The translations under genes were made by a program, and so were the position numbers. From contig NZ_JQBY01000008.1 of assembly GCF_001437405.1 (NCBI RefSeq), positions 36,746 to 100,745 of the forward strand: 64,000 bases of DNA. Reading direction: 5' to 3'. Source of the stretch: Pediococcus ethanolidurans. Its GTDB lineage: Bacteria; Bacillota; Bacilli; Lactobacillales; Lactobacillaceae. The notes below the pieces were generated by a model. That model made no database searches. It was not told the origin of the DNA and was given only the letters and a program-made list of their open reading frames with translations. This document shows positions 53,573-60,717 of the stretch, in pieces; the first letter of the stretch is position 1, and every line of letters begins with the position of its first letter.

Positions 53573-53712
53573 CTCCTTTTTGTATATAGTGTCTATTTTG
53601 CGTTCGCAAAATCCAATCTCCAACCGGATGTCCATTCGAACTACGCCGCACCCCGGCTAGTCGAACTGGCTCCTTTTTGTATATACTGTCTATTTTGTGT
53701 TCACAAAATCCA
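53573..53712. repeat. L-family leader repeat upstream of nagB
   Basis: CTCCTTTTTGTATATA occurs at 53573 and again at 53670, defining one 97-base unit and a partial second. In the gene direction it has AAAAAGGAG, CAGTTCGACTAGC, a CCGG-containing hairpin, GAATGGACATCC and a TTTTGC/GCAAAA hairpin. Compared with the phosphoketolase repeats the single-stranded strings are conserved and the stems differ but still pair. Confidence 0.85.
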
Positions 53713-53930
53713 ATTCATATTGGTATAGCCCAATTATATAATCTCCTCATTTAAATTGCAAGGGTATAGACCAAAAAAGTCAAAATAAATTTGTTAATGT
53801 AAAGCTTTACTAGGAAAATGAAAAAAGTCTTTTCATGATAATTTTAAAGGACGGCGTGAGTTTATTTAATGCAACAACCCGTAATGCCTGGATATTTTGG
53901 TGAAGTTTGTTTCGTAAGATTTGAATAACA

Positions 53931-54092
53931 GGTGGAGTGGAGGTGTTGGTGAAAGAGTGTGTCGATGTCACTTAGCGATTTTATCGCTTAGAGACATGGG
54001 AGACTGGAGAGAGCCACTTCTGGCCTGAAGGGCAAGAAGTTAGCTCGTAAGCGACCCACACGGCCCCGCTTCAACGCCGGAACGGAACAAAA
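53931..54092. ncRNA. Structured intergenic element of unknown class
   Basis: This 160-base GC-richer stretch folds well: GTGTG/CACAC encloses GTC-ACTTAGCGA-TTTTA-TCGCTTAG-AGAC and GAGC-CACTTCT...AGAAGT-AGCTC, i.e. a three-way junction, with outer AGGTGTTG/CAACGCC pairing. On the minus strand the order of elements (ACACA..CTCTTTCACCAACACCTCC) recalls the S-family cassette end (CACCCCTGAGACCAATCGCCTCC). It lacks the S-family terminal repeats. It lies between nagB and the thiamine locus. Whether it is transcribed, and from which strand, is open. Confidence 0.5.
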
Positions 54093-54126
54093 AAATAGTT
54101 AAAAACATACATAAGATCTAAATTAG

Positions 54127-54155
54127 TTGCCGAAATTTATGTTTACCGATATACT
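54127..54155 (+). promoter_or_regulatory. Promoter of the thiamine-precursor operon
   Basis: TTGCCG and TATACT are spaced by 17 bases; the predicted start falls about 10 bases before the riboswitch. Confidence 0.65.
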
Positions 54156-54169
54156 GAATTCGTATACAA

Positions 54170-54260
54170 ATACAGGGGTGCTGGATCTAATCCGGCTGAG
54201 ATAAAAACTAGTGGTTTTTGACCCTCGAACCTGATATGGATAATGCCAGCGCAGGAAGTT
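54170..54260 (+). promoter_or_regulatory. TPP riboswitch (thi box)
   Basis: CAGGGGTGCT, GCTGAGA, ACCCTCGAACCTGAT and GGATAATGCCAGCGCAGGAAG occur in the canonical order and spacing of the thiamine-pyrophosphate aptamer. A terminator follows about 65 bases later, before the first gene, so TPP binding probably stops transcription. Confidence 0.96.
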
Positions 54261-54325
54261 TACTTATAGTGATAATCAAAGAAGACCTTTATACTACCTA
54301 TTTTGATTACCATTTAAACATGCAA

Positions 54326-54360
54326 TCAAAAGCTGGCGTATTGTCGTTAGCTTTTTTATT
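54326..54360 (+). terminator. Terminator of the TPP riboswitch
   Basis: AAAAGCTgGCG pairs with CGTtAGCTTTTTT around ATTGT, just before the ribosome-binding site of the first gene. Confidence 0.8.
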
Positions 54361-54383
54361 TTGTTTCAAGAAAGGAAAATATA

Positions 54384-54680
54384 ATGAATACAAGTGTTGC
54401 TATTCAAGTTTTACCAATGTTAGAGGACGATCACAAAGTTGTTGCTGTTGTCGATAAAGCCATTGAGTACATTCAATCTACTGGCGTTTCTTATGAGGTG
54501 GGTGCGTTTGAAACCACCCTTGAAGGTGATTATGATCAACTTATGGAAATTGTTAAAAATATCACCAAAATTGCGGCTAAAGCTGGAGCTCCGCAAGTAA
54601 TGACCTATGTCAAAATTGACTACAAATCAGAAGGTAAGGTTCTAGGTATTCATGAAAAAACGGACAAGTATCAACATTAA
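54384..54680 (+). CDS. MTH1187-type thiamine-binding protein
   Basis: 98 residues. VAIQVLPMLEDDHKVVAVVDKAIEYIQSTGVSYEVGAFETTLEGDYDQLMEIVKN is characteristic of the thiamine-binding (former DUF77) family. It is expected to bind thiamine or its pyrimidine part in the cytosol. AAGGAAA precedes the ATG. The next gene starts within its last 29 bases. TPP riboswitch control and neighbouring transporter genes support a role in salvage. Confidence 0.88.
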   Translation: MNTSVAIQVLPMLEDDHKVVAVVDKAIEYIQSTGVSYEVGAFETTLEGDYDQLMEIVKNITKIAAKAGAPQVMTYVKIDYKSEGKVLGIHEKTDKYQH

Positions 54681-55416
54681 TTTTTTACCAGTTTTGGTTA
54701 TTGTTATTTTGCTTATCATTTGGCAATTAGTCAGTTATTTTCAGATTGTTCCTACTTTTATGCTACCCTCTCCTATTAATGTTGTTAAAGCATTTATAGC
54801 TGACTTTCCTTTATTGATGTCAAATGCAGGGGTTACCTTACTGGAAGCATTTTGGGGGTTATTACTAGGAGTTATTGGGGGTGTTTTGATTGCCGTAATC
54901 ATGGACTTGTTTGAGCCACTTTATAAAGCAATCTATCCGCTCTTGGTAATCAGTCAAACAGTTCCCGCTGTGGCTATTGCGCCGCTTTTAATCTTATGGT
55001 TTGGCTATGGCATGCTACCTAAAATTGTTTTGATCACGATCACCACTTTTTTTCCAGTAGCAGTCGAAATGCTTACCGGTTTTCGTGCAACTGATCGTGA
55101 TTTACTGCATTTGATGAAAACTATGGGCGCAACCAAATGGAAACTATATTACTATGTAAAATTCCCTAATTCTTTGAACCACTTTTTTTCCAGTTTAAAA
55201 ATTTCTGTTTCTTACGCTATTGTAAGTGCCGTAATTTCTGAATGGGTCGGTGGTTTCAGTGGCCTAGGTGTCTACATGACCCGTGTGATGAAGGCCTATG
55301 CCTATGATAAAATGTTCGCCGTAATTTTCTTAATCTCGGCAATGAGTCTGCTATTAATCTGGTTGGTAACTCTTATTCAACATAAGGTCATGCCCTGGGA
55401 GGCTGTTAAAAAATGA
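54652..55416 (+). CDS. thiX: Thiamine-precursor ABC transporter, permease (ThiX-like)
   Basis: 254 residues with about six membrane segments; the EAA-type loop appears as VEMLTGFRATDRDLLHLMKTMGATKWKLYYYVKFP. The domain is of the SsuC/ThiX class. It overlaps both neighbours (29 bases before, ATGA after), so the operon is tightly coupled. By analogy with ThiXYZ of bacilli it would pass formylaminopyrimidine or a related pyrimidine, but another substrate such as thiamine itself is possible. Confidence 0.87.
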   Translation: MKKRTSININFLPVLVIVILLIIWQLVSYFQIVPTFMLPSPINVVKAFIADFPLLMSNAGVTLLEAFWGLLLGVIGGVLIAVIMDLFEPLYKAIYPLLVISQTVPAVAIAPLLILWFGYGMLPKIVLITITTFFPVAVEMLTGFRATDRDLLHLMKTMGATKWKLYYYVKFPNSLNHFFSSLKISVSYAIVSAVISEWVGGFSGLGVYMTRVMKAYAYDKMFAVIFLISAMSLLLIWLVTLIQHKVMPWEAVKK

Positions 55417-56420
55417 AACATTCCAAGAATTTTTGGCTCTACTTAAGTGTAAGTATGTTATTAATGCTAGTTTTAGGTGGTTGTCAAGTGCGTTCTACAA
55501 AAACCAGCACACACACAATCACGGTTGTCCTTGATTGGACACCGAATACCAATCATACCGGTATGTACGTTGCCAAACAAAAAGGCTATTACAAAAAATA
55601 CCATCTCAACGTGAAGTTTGTGCAACCACCTAAAGATGGTGCTGAACAACTTGTGGCCAGTGGTAAAGCACAAATCGGAGTTTCTGCTCAAGATACTTTT
55701 GCGGGTGCCATTGCACGGACAGATCCGCTTCCAATTACAACCATTGGAGCCATCATTCAACATAACACTTCAGGAATTATGTCACGTAAAGCAGATAACA
55801 TCACTTCACCTAAAAAAATGATGGGCAAACGTTACGCCACTTGGGACTTACCAATTGAACAAGCAACTATTAAGCAAGTCGTTAAAGATGACGGTGGTCA
55901 GTATAGCAAGATTAAAAAGATACCTAATAATATTACTGATGAAGTTTCTGCATTAAAAGCGAAGCAAGCCGATTCAATCTGGGTATTTTACGGTTGGGCT
56001 GGGGAGAATGCTAAAGTTAAAAACTTTCCCATTAATTACTTCTCGTTTCGCGCTTTAAATAAGGTTTTTGATTACTACACCCCAACACTAATTGGGAATA
56101 ACCAGTTTTTAAAGGCTCATCCAAAATTAGCAAAAGATTTTATGAAGGCAACTGCACAGGGTTATAACTATGCAACAAAACATCCCCGTCAGTCTGCTAA
56201 CATTCTAATGGATCAGGTTCCTGAGCTCAAAAGTAATCGTAAATTAATTTATGCCAGTCAAACCTATCTTTCTAATCAATATTCATTAGGTAGCAGCCAA
56301 TGGGGTAAGATTTCTAGCTCACGTTGGAATCGATTCTACCAGTGGCTGGATCAACACAAACTGGTTTCCGTAAAACTCAAAAAAAATCAAGGTTTCACTA
56401 ATCAATATCTCCCTAAATGA
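55413..56420 (+). CDS. thiY: Thiamine-precursor ABC transporter, substrate-binding lipoprotein (ThiY-like)
   Basis: 335 residues. A signal peptide ends in the lipobox VLGGC (Cys about 24). The NMT1/THI5-like domain follows: VVLDWTPNTNHTGMYVAKQKGYYKKYHLNV, FVQPPKDGAEQLVASGKAQIGVSAQD, and NFPINYFSFRALNKVFDYYTPTLI. These are the typical pyrimidine-binding features. Anchored outside the cell, it delivers substrate to the permease encoded just before. Confidence 0.9.
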   Translation: MKHSKNFWLYLSVSMLLMLVLGGCQVRSTKTSTHTITVVLDWTPNTNHTGMYVAKQKGYYKKYHLNVKFVQPPKDGAEQLVASGKAQIGVSAQDTFAGAIARTDPLPITTIGAIIQHNTSGIMSRKADNITSPKKMMGKRYATWDLPIEQATIKQVVKDDGGQYSKIKKIPNNITDEVSALKAKQADSIWVFYGWAGENAKVKNFPINYFSFRALNKVFDYYTPTLIGNNQFLKAHPKLAKDFMKATAQGYNYATKHPRQSANILMDQVPELKSNRKLIYASQTYLSNQYSLGSSQWGKISSSRWNRFYQWLDQHKLVSVKLKKNQGFTNQYLPK

Positions 56421-56430
56421 GGTTTTAACC

Positions 56431-57165
56431 ATGCCGTTATTACAAACAAATTATATTTCTAAATCGTATTCTGACCATCAAGTACTCAGTGATATCAATA
56501 TTCACTTAGACCAAGGTGAATTAGTCAGCATTCTTGGAATCAGTGGCATCGGGAAAACGACTCTTTTTAACATTATTGCCGGTTTGCTTTCACCTGAAAG
56601 TGGTCAAGTCATCCTTAAAGATCAACCCATCACAAATACAACTGGTCAAATTAGTTATATGCTTCAAAAAGATTTGCTGCTACCCTACCGAACCATTATG
56701 GGAAACGTTATTTTGCCAGCTTTGATGCAAGACATCTCCAAAAAAGAAGCTGAAGCAAAAGCCGCACCACTTTTTAAACTTTTTGGCTTACAACATACTG
56801 AAAAACTTTATCCACAAGCCCTGTCTGGTGGTATGCGTCAACGAGCCGCTTTACTGCGTACTTATATGTTTAATAAGGAAGTTGCATTGTTAGATGAACC
56901 CTTTAGTGCGTTAGATGAAATCACTAAACATCAGGTTCATAGTTGGTATTTAAATTTAATGAAAAAAATTAATCTATCAACCTTATTAATTACGCATGAT
57001 GTGGAAGAAGCCATCTTATTATCCGATCGAATTTACCTTTTAACCGGTACACCAGCAACGATTACACAGGAAATTTCAATTGATGCTGGCCTCAAAAAAC
57101 AACCTGATTTTGAGCTCAGTACCGCATTTTTGAACTACAAACGTAAAATTTTAAGTTTACTGTAA
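56431..57165 (+). CDS. thiZ: Thiamine-precursor ABC transporter, ATPase (ThiZ-like)
   Basis: 244 residues. Walker A is GISGIGKTT, the signature is ALSGGMRQRAALLR, Walker B is VALLDEPFSALDE, and the His switch is LLITHDVEEA. The sequence fits the SsuB/TauB/ThiZ group. It starts ten bases after the binding-protein gene and completes the operon. No clear terminator follows within 100 bases. Confidence 0.9.
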   Translation: MPLLQTNYISKSYSDHQVLSDINIHLDQGELVSILGISGIGKTTLFNIIAGLLSPESGQVILKDQPITNTTGQISYMLQKDLLLPYRTIMGNVILPALMQDISKKEAEAKAAPLFKLFGLQHTEKLYPQALSGGMRQRAALLRTYMFNKEVALLDEPFSALDEITKHQVHSWYLNLMKKINLSTLLITHDVEEAILLSDRIYLLTGTPATITQEISIDAGLKKQPDFELSTAFLNYKRKILSLL

Positions 57166-57347
57166 ATTCAGCTACTGAGCGAATTTCAATTAACCAAATC
57201 TTTTGCTTTCTATAACGTTTTAGTTTATATTTTAGTTGAAGTACAGTTAAGTATCATTCTAATAAATACTTCTAACTATAAACTTGTGCCTATTGCATTC
57301 AGCTTTCCAAATAGCACAATGATTAATATCTAAAGGAGCTGTTATTT

Positions 57348-57587
57348 ATGGCAAGTGAAATTGTATTATTTAATCCCGGCGATTCGCTAGGAAACTTTCA
57401 TGATTATAATGAGGCTGTGCGTAGTGGTCAGCTGTACAAACATAAGGACGAAACTCCCCATGAACTCGTCATTGCTACCGATCCTAAAAACGATGAAGAA
57501 TATTTAATTTTTTATGCAAAAGACGCAGTTGATCCTAACAACAAGGATAAATCTGGCACTAAATACAATATTTCTAAACATTTATAA
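57348..57587 (+). CDS. Small protein of unknown function
   Basis: 79 residues, hydrophilic and acidic in the second half (TDPKNDEEYLIFYAKDAVDPNNKDK), with no signal or membrane segment. AAAGGAG precedes the ATG. It lies 37 bases upstream of an XRE-type regulator on the same strand and may be cotranscribed. I do not recognise a family. Confidence 0.65.
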   Translation: MASEIVLFNPGDSLGNFHDYNEAVRSGQLYKHKDETPHELVIATDPKNDEEYLIFYAKDAVDPNNKDKSGTKYNISKHL

Positions 57588-57624
57588 GATGTAATCACAT
57601 TCTATGACCAAAGGAGGACTCACT

Positions 57625-57888
57625 ATGACTTTTGCCGACCAGCTAATTAAACAACGAAAACGAGCCGGCTACACAAGAAGCGCCTTAGCCAAAGAACTGA
57701 ACGTTAGTTTGGATCAAGTTACTCAGTGGGAACACGGAGACTCTGAACCAAACTTGGCTACTTTACGTCATTTACACAAACTTTATGAAATTAGCATGGA
57801 CGAACTTATTTTAAATGAAGCGCCAAATCAGTCAGTGAGCCCTTCTCGATGGTTAGCACAGATTGATAAGGCCTTAAAACGAAAATAA
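57625..57888 (+). CDS. XRE-family HTH regulator
   Basis: About 87 residues. The helix-turn-helix covers FADQLIKQRKRAGYTRSALAKELNVSLDQVTQWEHGDSEPNLATLRHLHKLYEISMDELI, the standard Cro/C1 pattern, leaving a short tail of about 25 residues. The ATG at 57625 has AAAGGAGG upstream. It lacks a sensing domain, so it may be controlled through dimerisation or partner proteins. Target unknown. Confidence 0.87.
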   Translation: MTFADQLIKQRKRAGYTRSALAKELNVSLDQVTQWEHGDSEPNLATLRHLHKLYEISMDELILNEAPNQSVSPSRWLAQIDKALKRK

Positions 57889-57954
57889 GCATCAAATCCA
57901 CAAACAGAAAAAAAATTGAGAGCGAAAAAGACATTTCTTCACTCTTTTTTTATA

Positions 57955-57992
57955 CAAAAAAAATCGATCATAATTATAATAATTACGATCGA
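57955..57992 (-). terminator. Near-palindromic terminator
   Basis: TCGATCgTAATTATTA and its near-complement form a long dyad, followed by eight T on the minus strand. It serves whatever is transcribed leftwards from the cold-shock gene or the small frame at 58012. Confidence 0.7.
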
Positions 57993-58011
57993 CCTCTTTT
58001 AACACTACAAT

Positions 58012-58113
58012 TTAGTAGACATCGACATTTGCACCGAACTCAGCCTCTAAATCTTCAAGCAGTGTATGTTTTTCAGACTTACATTCTTTTTCAGAATATT
58101 TAATAAATAAAAC
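58012..58113 (-). CDS. Possible very small protein or gene remnant
   Basis: A frame on the minus strand reads FIKYSEKECKSEKHTL followed by LEDLEAEFGANVDVY and a stop, then a good terminator. GCGAGG precedes it, but no ATG, GTG or TTG is at a suitable distance; ATT at 58104 is. The sequence looks like real protein rather than chance. It may be a short gene with a rare start or the tail of a lost gene. Confidence 0.35.
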   Translation of the reverse strand, partial: VLFIKYSEKECKSEKHTLLEDLEAEFGANVDVY

Positions 58114-58158
58114 CTCGCTTTATGGTTTGCCTAAGCAATCACAACTATGCGAGAAAGT

Positions 58159-58359
58159 TTACTGTTTTTGAACATTAACAGCTTGTGGTCCACGGTCGCT
58201 GTCTTCTACATCAAAAGTAACTTCTTGGTTTTCTTCCAATGTCTTGAAGCCGTCGCCTTGGATTGCTGAAAAATGAACGAATACATCGTCACCATTTTCG
58301 CGATTAATAAAACCGAATCCCTTATCAGGGTTAAACCATTTAACTTTACCTTTTTCCAT
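58159..58359 (-). CDS. Cold-shock protein (CspA family)
   Basis: 66 residues, one cold-shock domain. [15 protein letters not shown] and DVFVHFSAI are the RNP1 and RNP2 motifs. It binds single-stranded RNA and keeps it unfolded, in cold or as a general RNA chaperone. AGGAGGATTC precedes the ATG. Its 5' leader is long, as is usual for such genes. Confidence 0.96.
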   Translation of the reverse strand: MEKGKVKWFNPDKGFGFINRENGDDVFVHFSAIQGDGFKTLEENQEVTFDVEDSDRGPQAVNVQKQ

Positions 58360-58599
58360 GTGAATGAATCCTCCTAGCGCAGTGCGCTTTTTTAATTTTG
58401 TATCCCACGAGCCAATTACGAAAGGAGCCGTCCTCTTTAAAAATTCGAACCCTTAATAACCGAACTGATAAAACACATTAACATAACCTTAACAGTAACT
58501 GCACGTTAATACAAATAATAAGCCCTCTAAGTACTCAATTAAAAGCTATTGTTTTGCGTCCTATAGCCAGGTATGATAGTTGTAGGGAAGTGAGTTATC

Positions 58600-59289
58600 A
58601 TGAATACTTTTTTTGCGCTCTTAATTTTGGGCAGCGTCTTGGGGTTTATAATTTTGGAGATTATATCCCTCTACAATAAGATTACGCACAAATTTCTTTT
58701 TCATGTGCCAACTAATACATATAAAAATTATGTTCTTGGTACATTATTACTTTTTTGTGTCGCTTTTTTTGGTTTTCAAAGTACCGATCCTAAACCAGCA
58801 AACACGGCACCCCCTGTCAAAAAAATCTATAAAACAAAAACAGTGGGAAAAGCAGAATTAAATTCGGCAAAGCTTCGCGCCTATGAGCTTGCCAAAATCT
58901 CATCAAAAGTTTCTTCACAATCCGAGTCTGTTGAAGAATTATCGAGCAAAGTGACAGCAGCCAAGAAAACTTCTTCAAAAGCTGCTTCTTTGCGTCAAGA
59001 CTCCGAAAGTCGTTCTGAAAGCCTTCAATCAAGTGAATCTGTACGCCGGGAAAAAGCTGCTTCTGAAAGTGAAAGTGCTGCACGAACTTCAAGTTCAACC
59101 AGTGCCAAGCAAACATCTACAAAGAATGATTTGGATACGACTACCAAACAAAAAATTATTGGTAATAAAAATTCCAAAATCTACCATGTTCCCGGACAAG
59201 CTGGCTACCACATGAATTCACAAAATGCTGTGTATTTTCAAACCGAGGCTGAAGCCCAAGCTGCGGGATATCGAAAAGCAAAAAGATAG
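58600..59289 (+). CDS. Membrane protein with Ser-rich linker and C-terminal sunset-type domain
   Basis: 229 residues. Two membrane segments (about 5-25 and 42-60) are followed by a Ser/Lys/Glu-rich low-complexity region (about 85-180) and a C-terminal domain: GNKNSKIYHVPGQAGYHMN, then NAVYFQTEAEAQAAGYRKAKR. That pattern is typical of the small domain attached to extracellular nucleases. The next gene encodes a nuclease with a similar anchor-plus-linker layout, 18 bases downstream, so the two probably act together at the cell surface. GGGAAGTGA precedes the ATG. Confidence 0.75.
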   Translation: MNTFFALLILGSVLGFIILEIISLYNKITHKFLFHVPTNTYKNYVLGTLLLFCVAFFGFQSTDPKPANTAPPVKKIYKTKTVGKAELNSAKLRAYELAKISSKVSSQSESVEELSSKVTAAKKTSSKAASLRQDSESRSESLQSSESVRREKAASESESAARTSSSTSAKQTSTKNDLDTTTKQKIIGNKNSKIYHVPGQAGYHMNSQNAVYFQTEAEAQAAGYRKAKR

Positions 59290-59307
59290 CAAGGAGAAAA
59301 AATTATT

Positions 59308-60252
59308 ATGTTTATTGGAATCATATTTTTAATTATTGGCCTCTTTGCCATCGTGGTAGCCTTCCATCAACGAAAAGATCGTATTTGGTTTGCTTTATTA
59401 GCGATAATCACACTTTTATTGAGTTGGAACCAGGCTGGAACCTATGCACGTCACAAATATTTTCATTTAAATAGTGTCATGTCAACTAAAGTTGTGACCA
59501 AGGTTAATTCCAGTGCCAAAAAATTGGCGAACTCTCTAGAAACCAAAAATGATAAGTTGAACAGTTCTTTATCTTCTCAATCGGCCTCATTAAAGAAAAA
59601 AGCCGGAAGTCTTCATGTTAGTCTTGCTAAAAATCAATCTAGCACTGGAACTTCTAGTACACAAACTACAGATAGCACCGAATTAGCTGCTAAAAAATAC
59701 ACAGGGCAACAAACCATTACCGTCAATCAAAACAACCCTAGTTTCTCAACAGCGGATCTCTCGACAAACAAGGGTGCTTGGCAAACTTATGGCAATTTAG
59801 ATCGCAACAACCGCGTTTCGGCTGCCAATGCACTTTTAAATAAAAGCTTAATGCCTAAAACGGAACGCGAAGCTTTAGACGTTGATCCCACTGGCTGGCA
59901 TAATAAACGAACCAGTAATGGCTGGTTATACAACCGTTGTCACTTAATCGGCTATCAATTAACGGGGCAAAACAATAATGCCAAAAACTTAATGACTGGC
60001 ACACGATCTTTAAACGATCCAGAAATGACGACCTATGAAAATCAAGTAGCAGATTACGTAAAAGAAAATAAAAATCATTACGTTCGTTATCGTGTGACTC
60101 CCATTTTTCGAAACAACGAGCTAGTTGCCCGTGGGATTCATATGGAGGCACAATCAATTGGAAGTGATGCCGTTCACTTCAATGTTTACATCTTTAACAT
60201 TGAAGCAGGCTACACCATCAATTATCAAACAGGAACTAGTGTTAAGAAATGA
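59308..60252 (+). CDS. DNA/RNA non-specific endonuclease, surface anchored
   Basis: 314 residues. Two close N-terminal hydrophobic segments (about 2-20 and 28-42), a Ser/Lys-rich stretch (65-125), then an endonuclease NS domain. The catalytic motif reads YNRCHLIGYQLTGQNNNAKNL: the His is kept but DRGH is changed to NRCH, which is common in lactobacillales relatives. NLMTGTRSLNDPEMTTYE and VRYRVTPIF complete the domain. It would degrade DNA outside the cell or process incoming DNA. It forms a pair with the preceding gene. Confidence 0.85.
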   Translation: MFIGIIFLIIGLFAIVVAFHQRKDRIWFALLAIITLLLSWNQAGTYARHKYFHLNSVMSTKVVTKVNSSAKKLANSLETKNDKLNSSLSSQSASLKKKAGSLHVSLAKNQSSTGTSSTQTTDSTELAAKKYTGQQTITVNQNNPSFSTADLSTNKGAWQTYGNLDRNNRVSAANALLNKSLMPKTEREALDVDPTGWHNKRTSNGWLYNRCHLIGYQLTGQNNNAKNLMTGTRSLNDPEMTTYENQVADYVKENKNHYVRYRVTPIFRNNELVARGIHMEAQSIGSDAVHFNVYIFNIEAGYTINYQTGTSVKK

Positions 60253-60262
60253 AGGTTAACAA

Positions 60263-60595
60263 ATGAAAATTGTTTTTCATATTGACGAAACATCAAAATA
60301 GCAAACAGTACTGTCAAATGTAAGCAATACCCTAACCTATGCTCAAGATCACCATGAACACATTCCAGTCGTAGTCGTGGTAAATGGATCAGCTATTACC
60401 GAATACGTAACCGAAAATATTCAAACTTTTATCAATGATCATAAGACATCAGTTGCTTTTCATGCCTGTCAAAATGCCATGATTAGCCATCATATTACAG
60501 CAGCACAGCTCCCAAAAAATGTTAAAATTGTCCCAGCAGGTGTTATTGATTTAGCTGAATTACAGGATCAAGGTTTCCGCTATATTAAACCTTAG
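60263..60595 (+). pseudogene. DsrE-like gene with an in-frame amber codon
   Basis: The frame reads MKIVFHIDETSK, then TAG at 60299, then continues QTVLSNVSNTLTYAQDHH and about 85 further residues ending FRYIKP. The downstream part (VVVVNGSAITEYV, FHACQNAMISHHI with a Cys, IVPAGVIDLAELQDQGFRYIKP) is a DsrE/DsrF-like domain, and in homologues a Trp commonly stands at the stop position, so TGG to TAG is the likely change. It lies directly after the nuclease gene. Confidence 0.75.
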
Positions 60596-60717
60596 TTTAT
60601 TGTTGAATTGATTTAACTTTCAATGACTAAAACGCTTTAATTCTATGTTTTGCCGTCTAGTATTCAAGATCGTGGTAAGATAATAATCATGAGCTTAAAA
60701 TGAAAGGCGAAAAAATC

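Noticed and set aside
53567..53635. Longer NagB with 23 extra N-terminal residues
   Set aside because: The extension is translated leader repeat and contains the ribosome-binding site for the standard start at 53566.
53931..54092. RNase P RNA, tmRNA, 6S RNA or signal-recognition RNA
   Set aside because: None of the conserved strings of those RNAs (such as the P4 or tag-peptide regions) is present.
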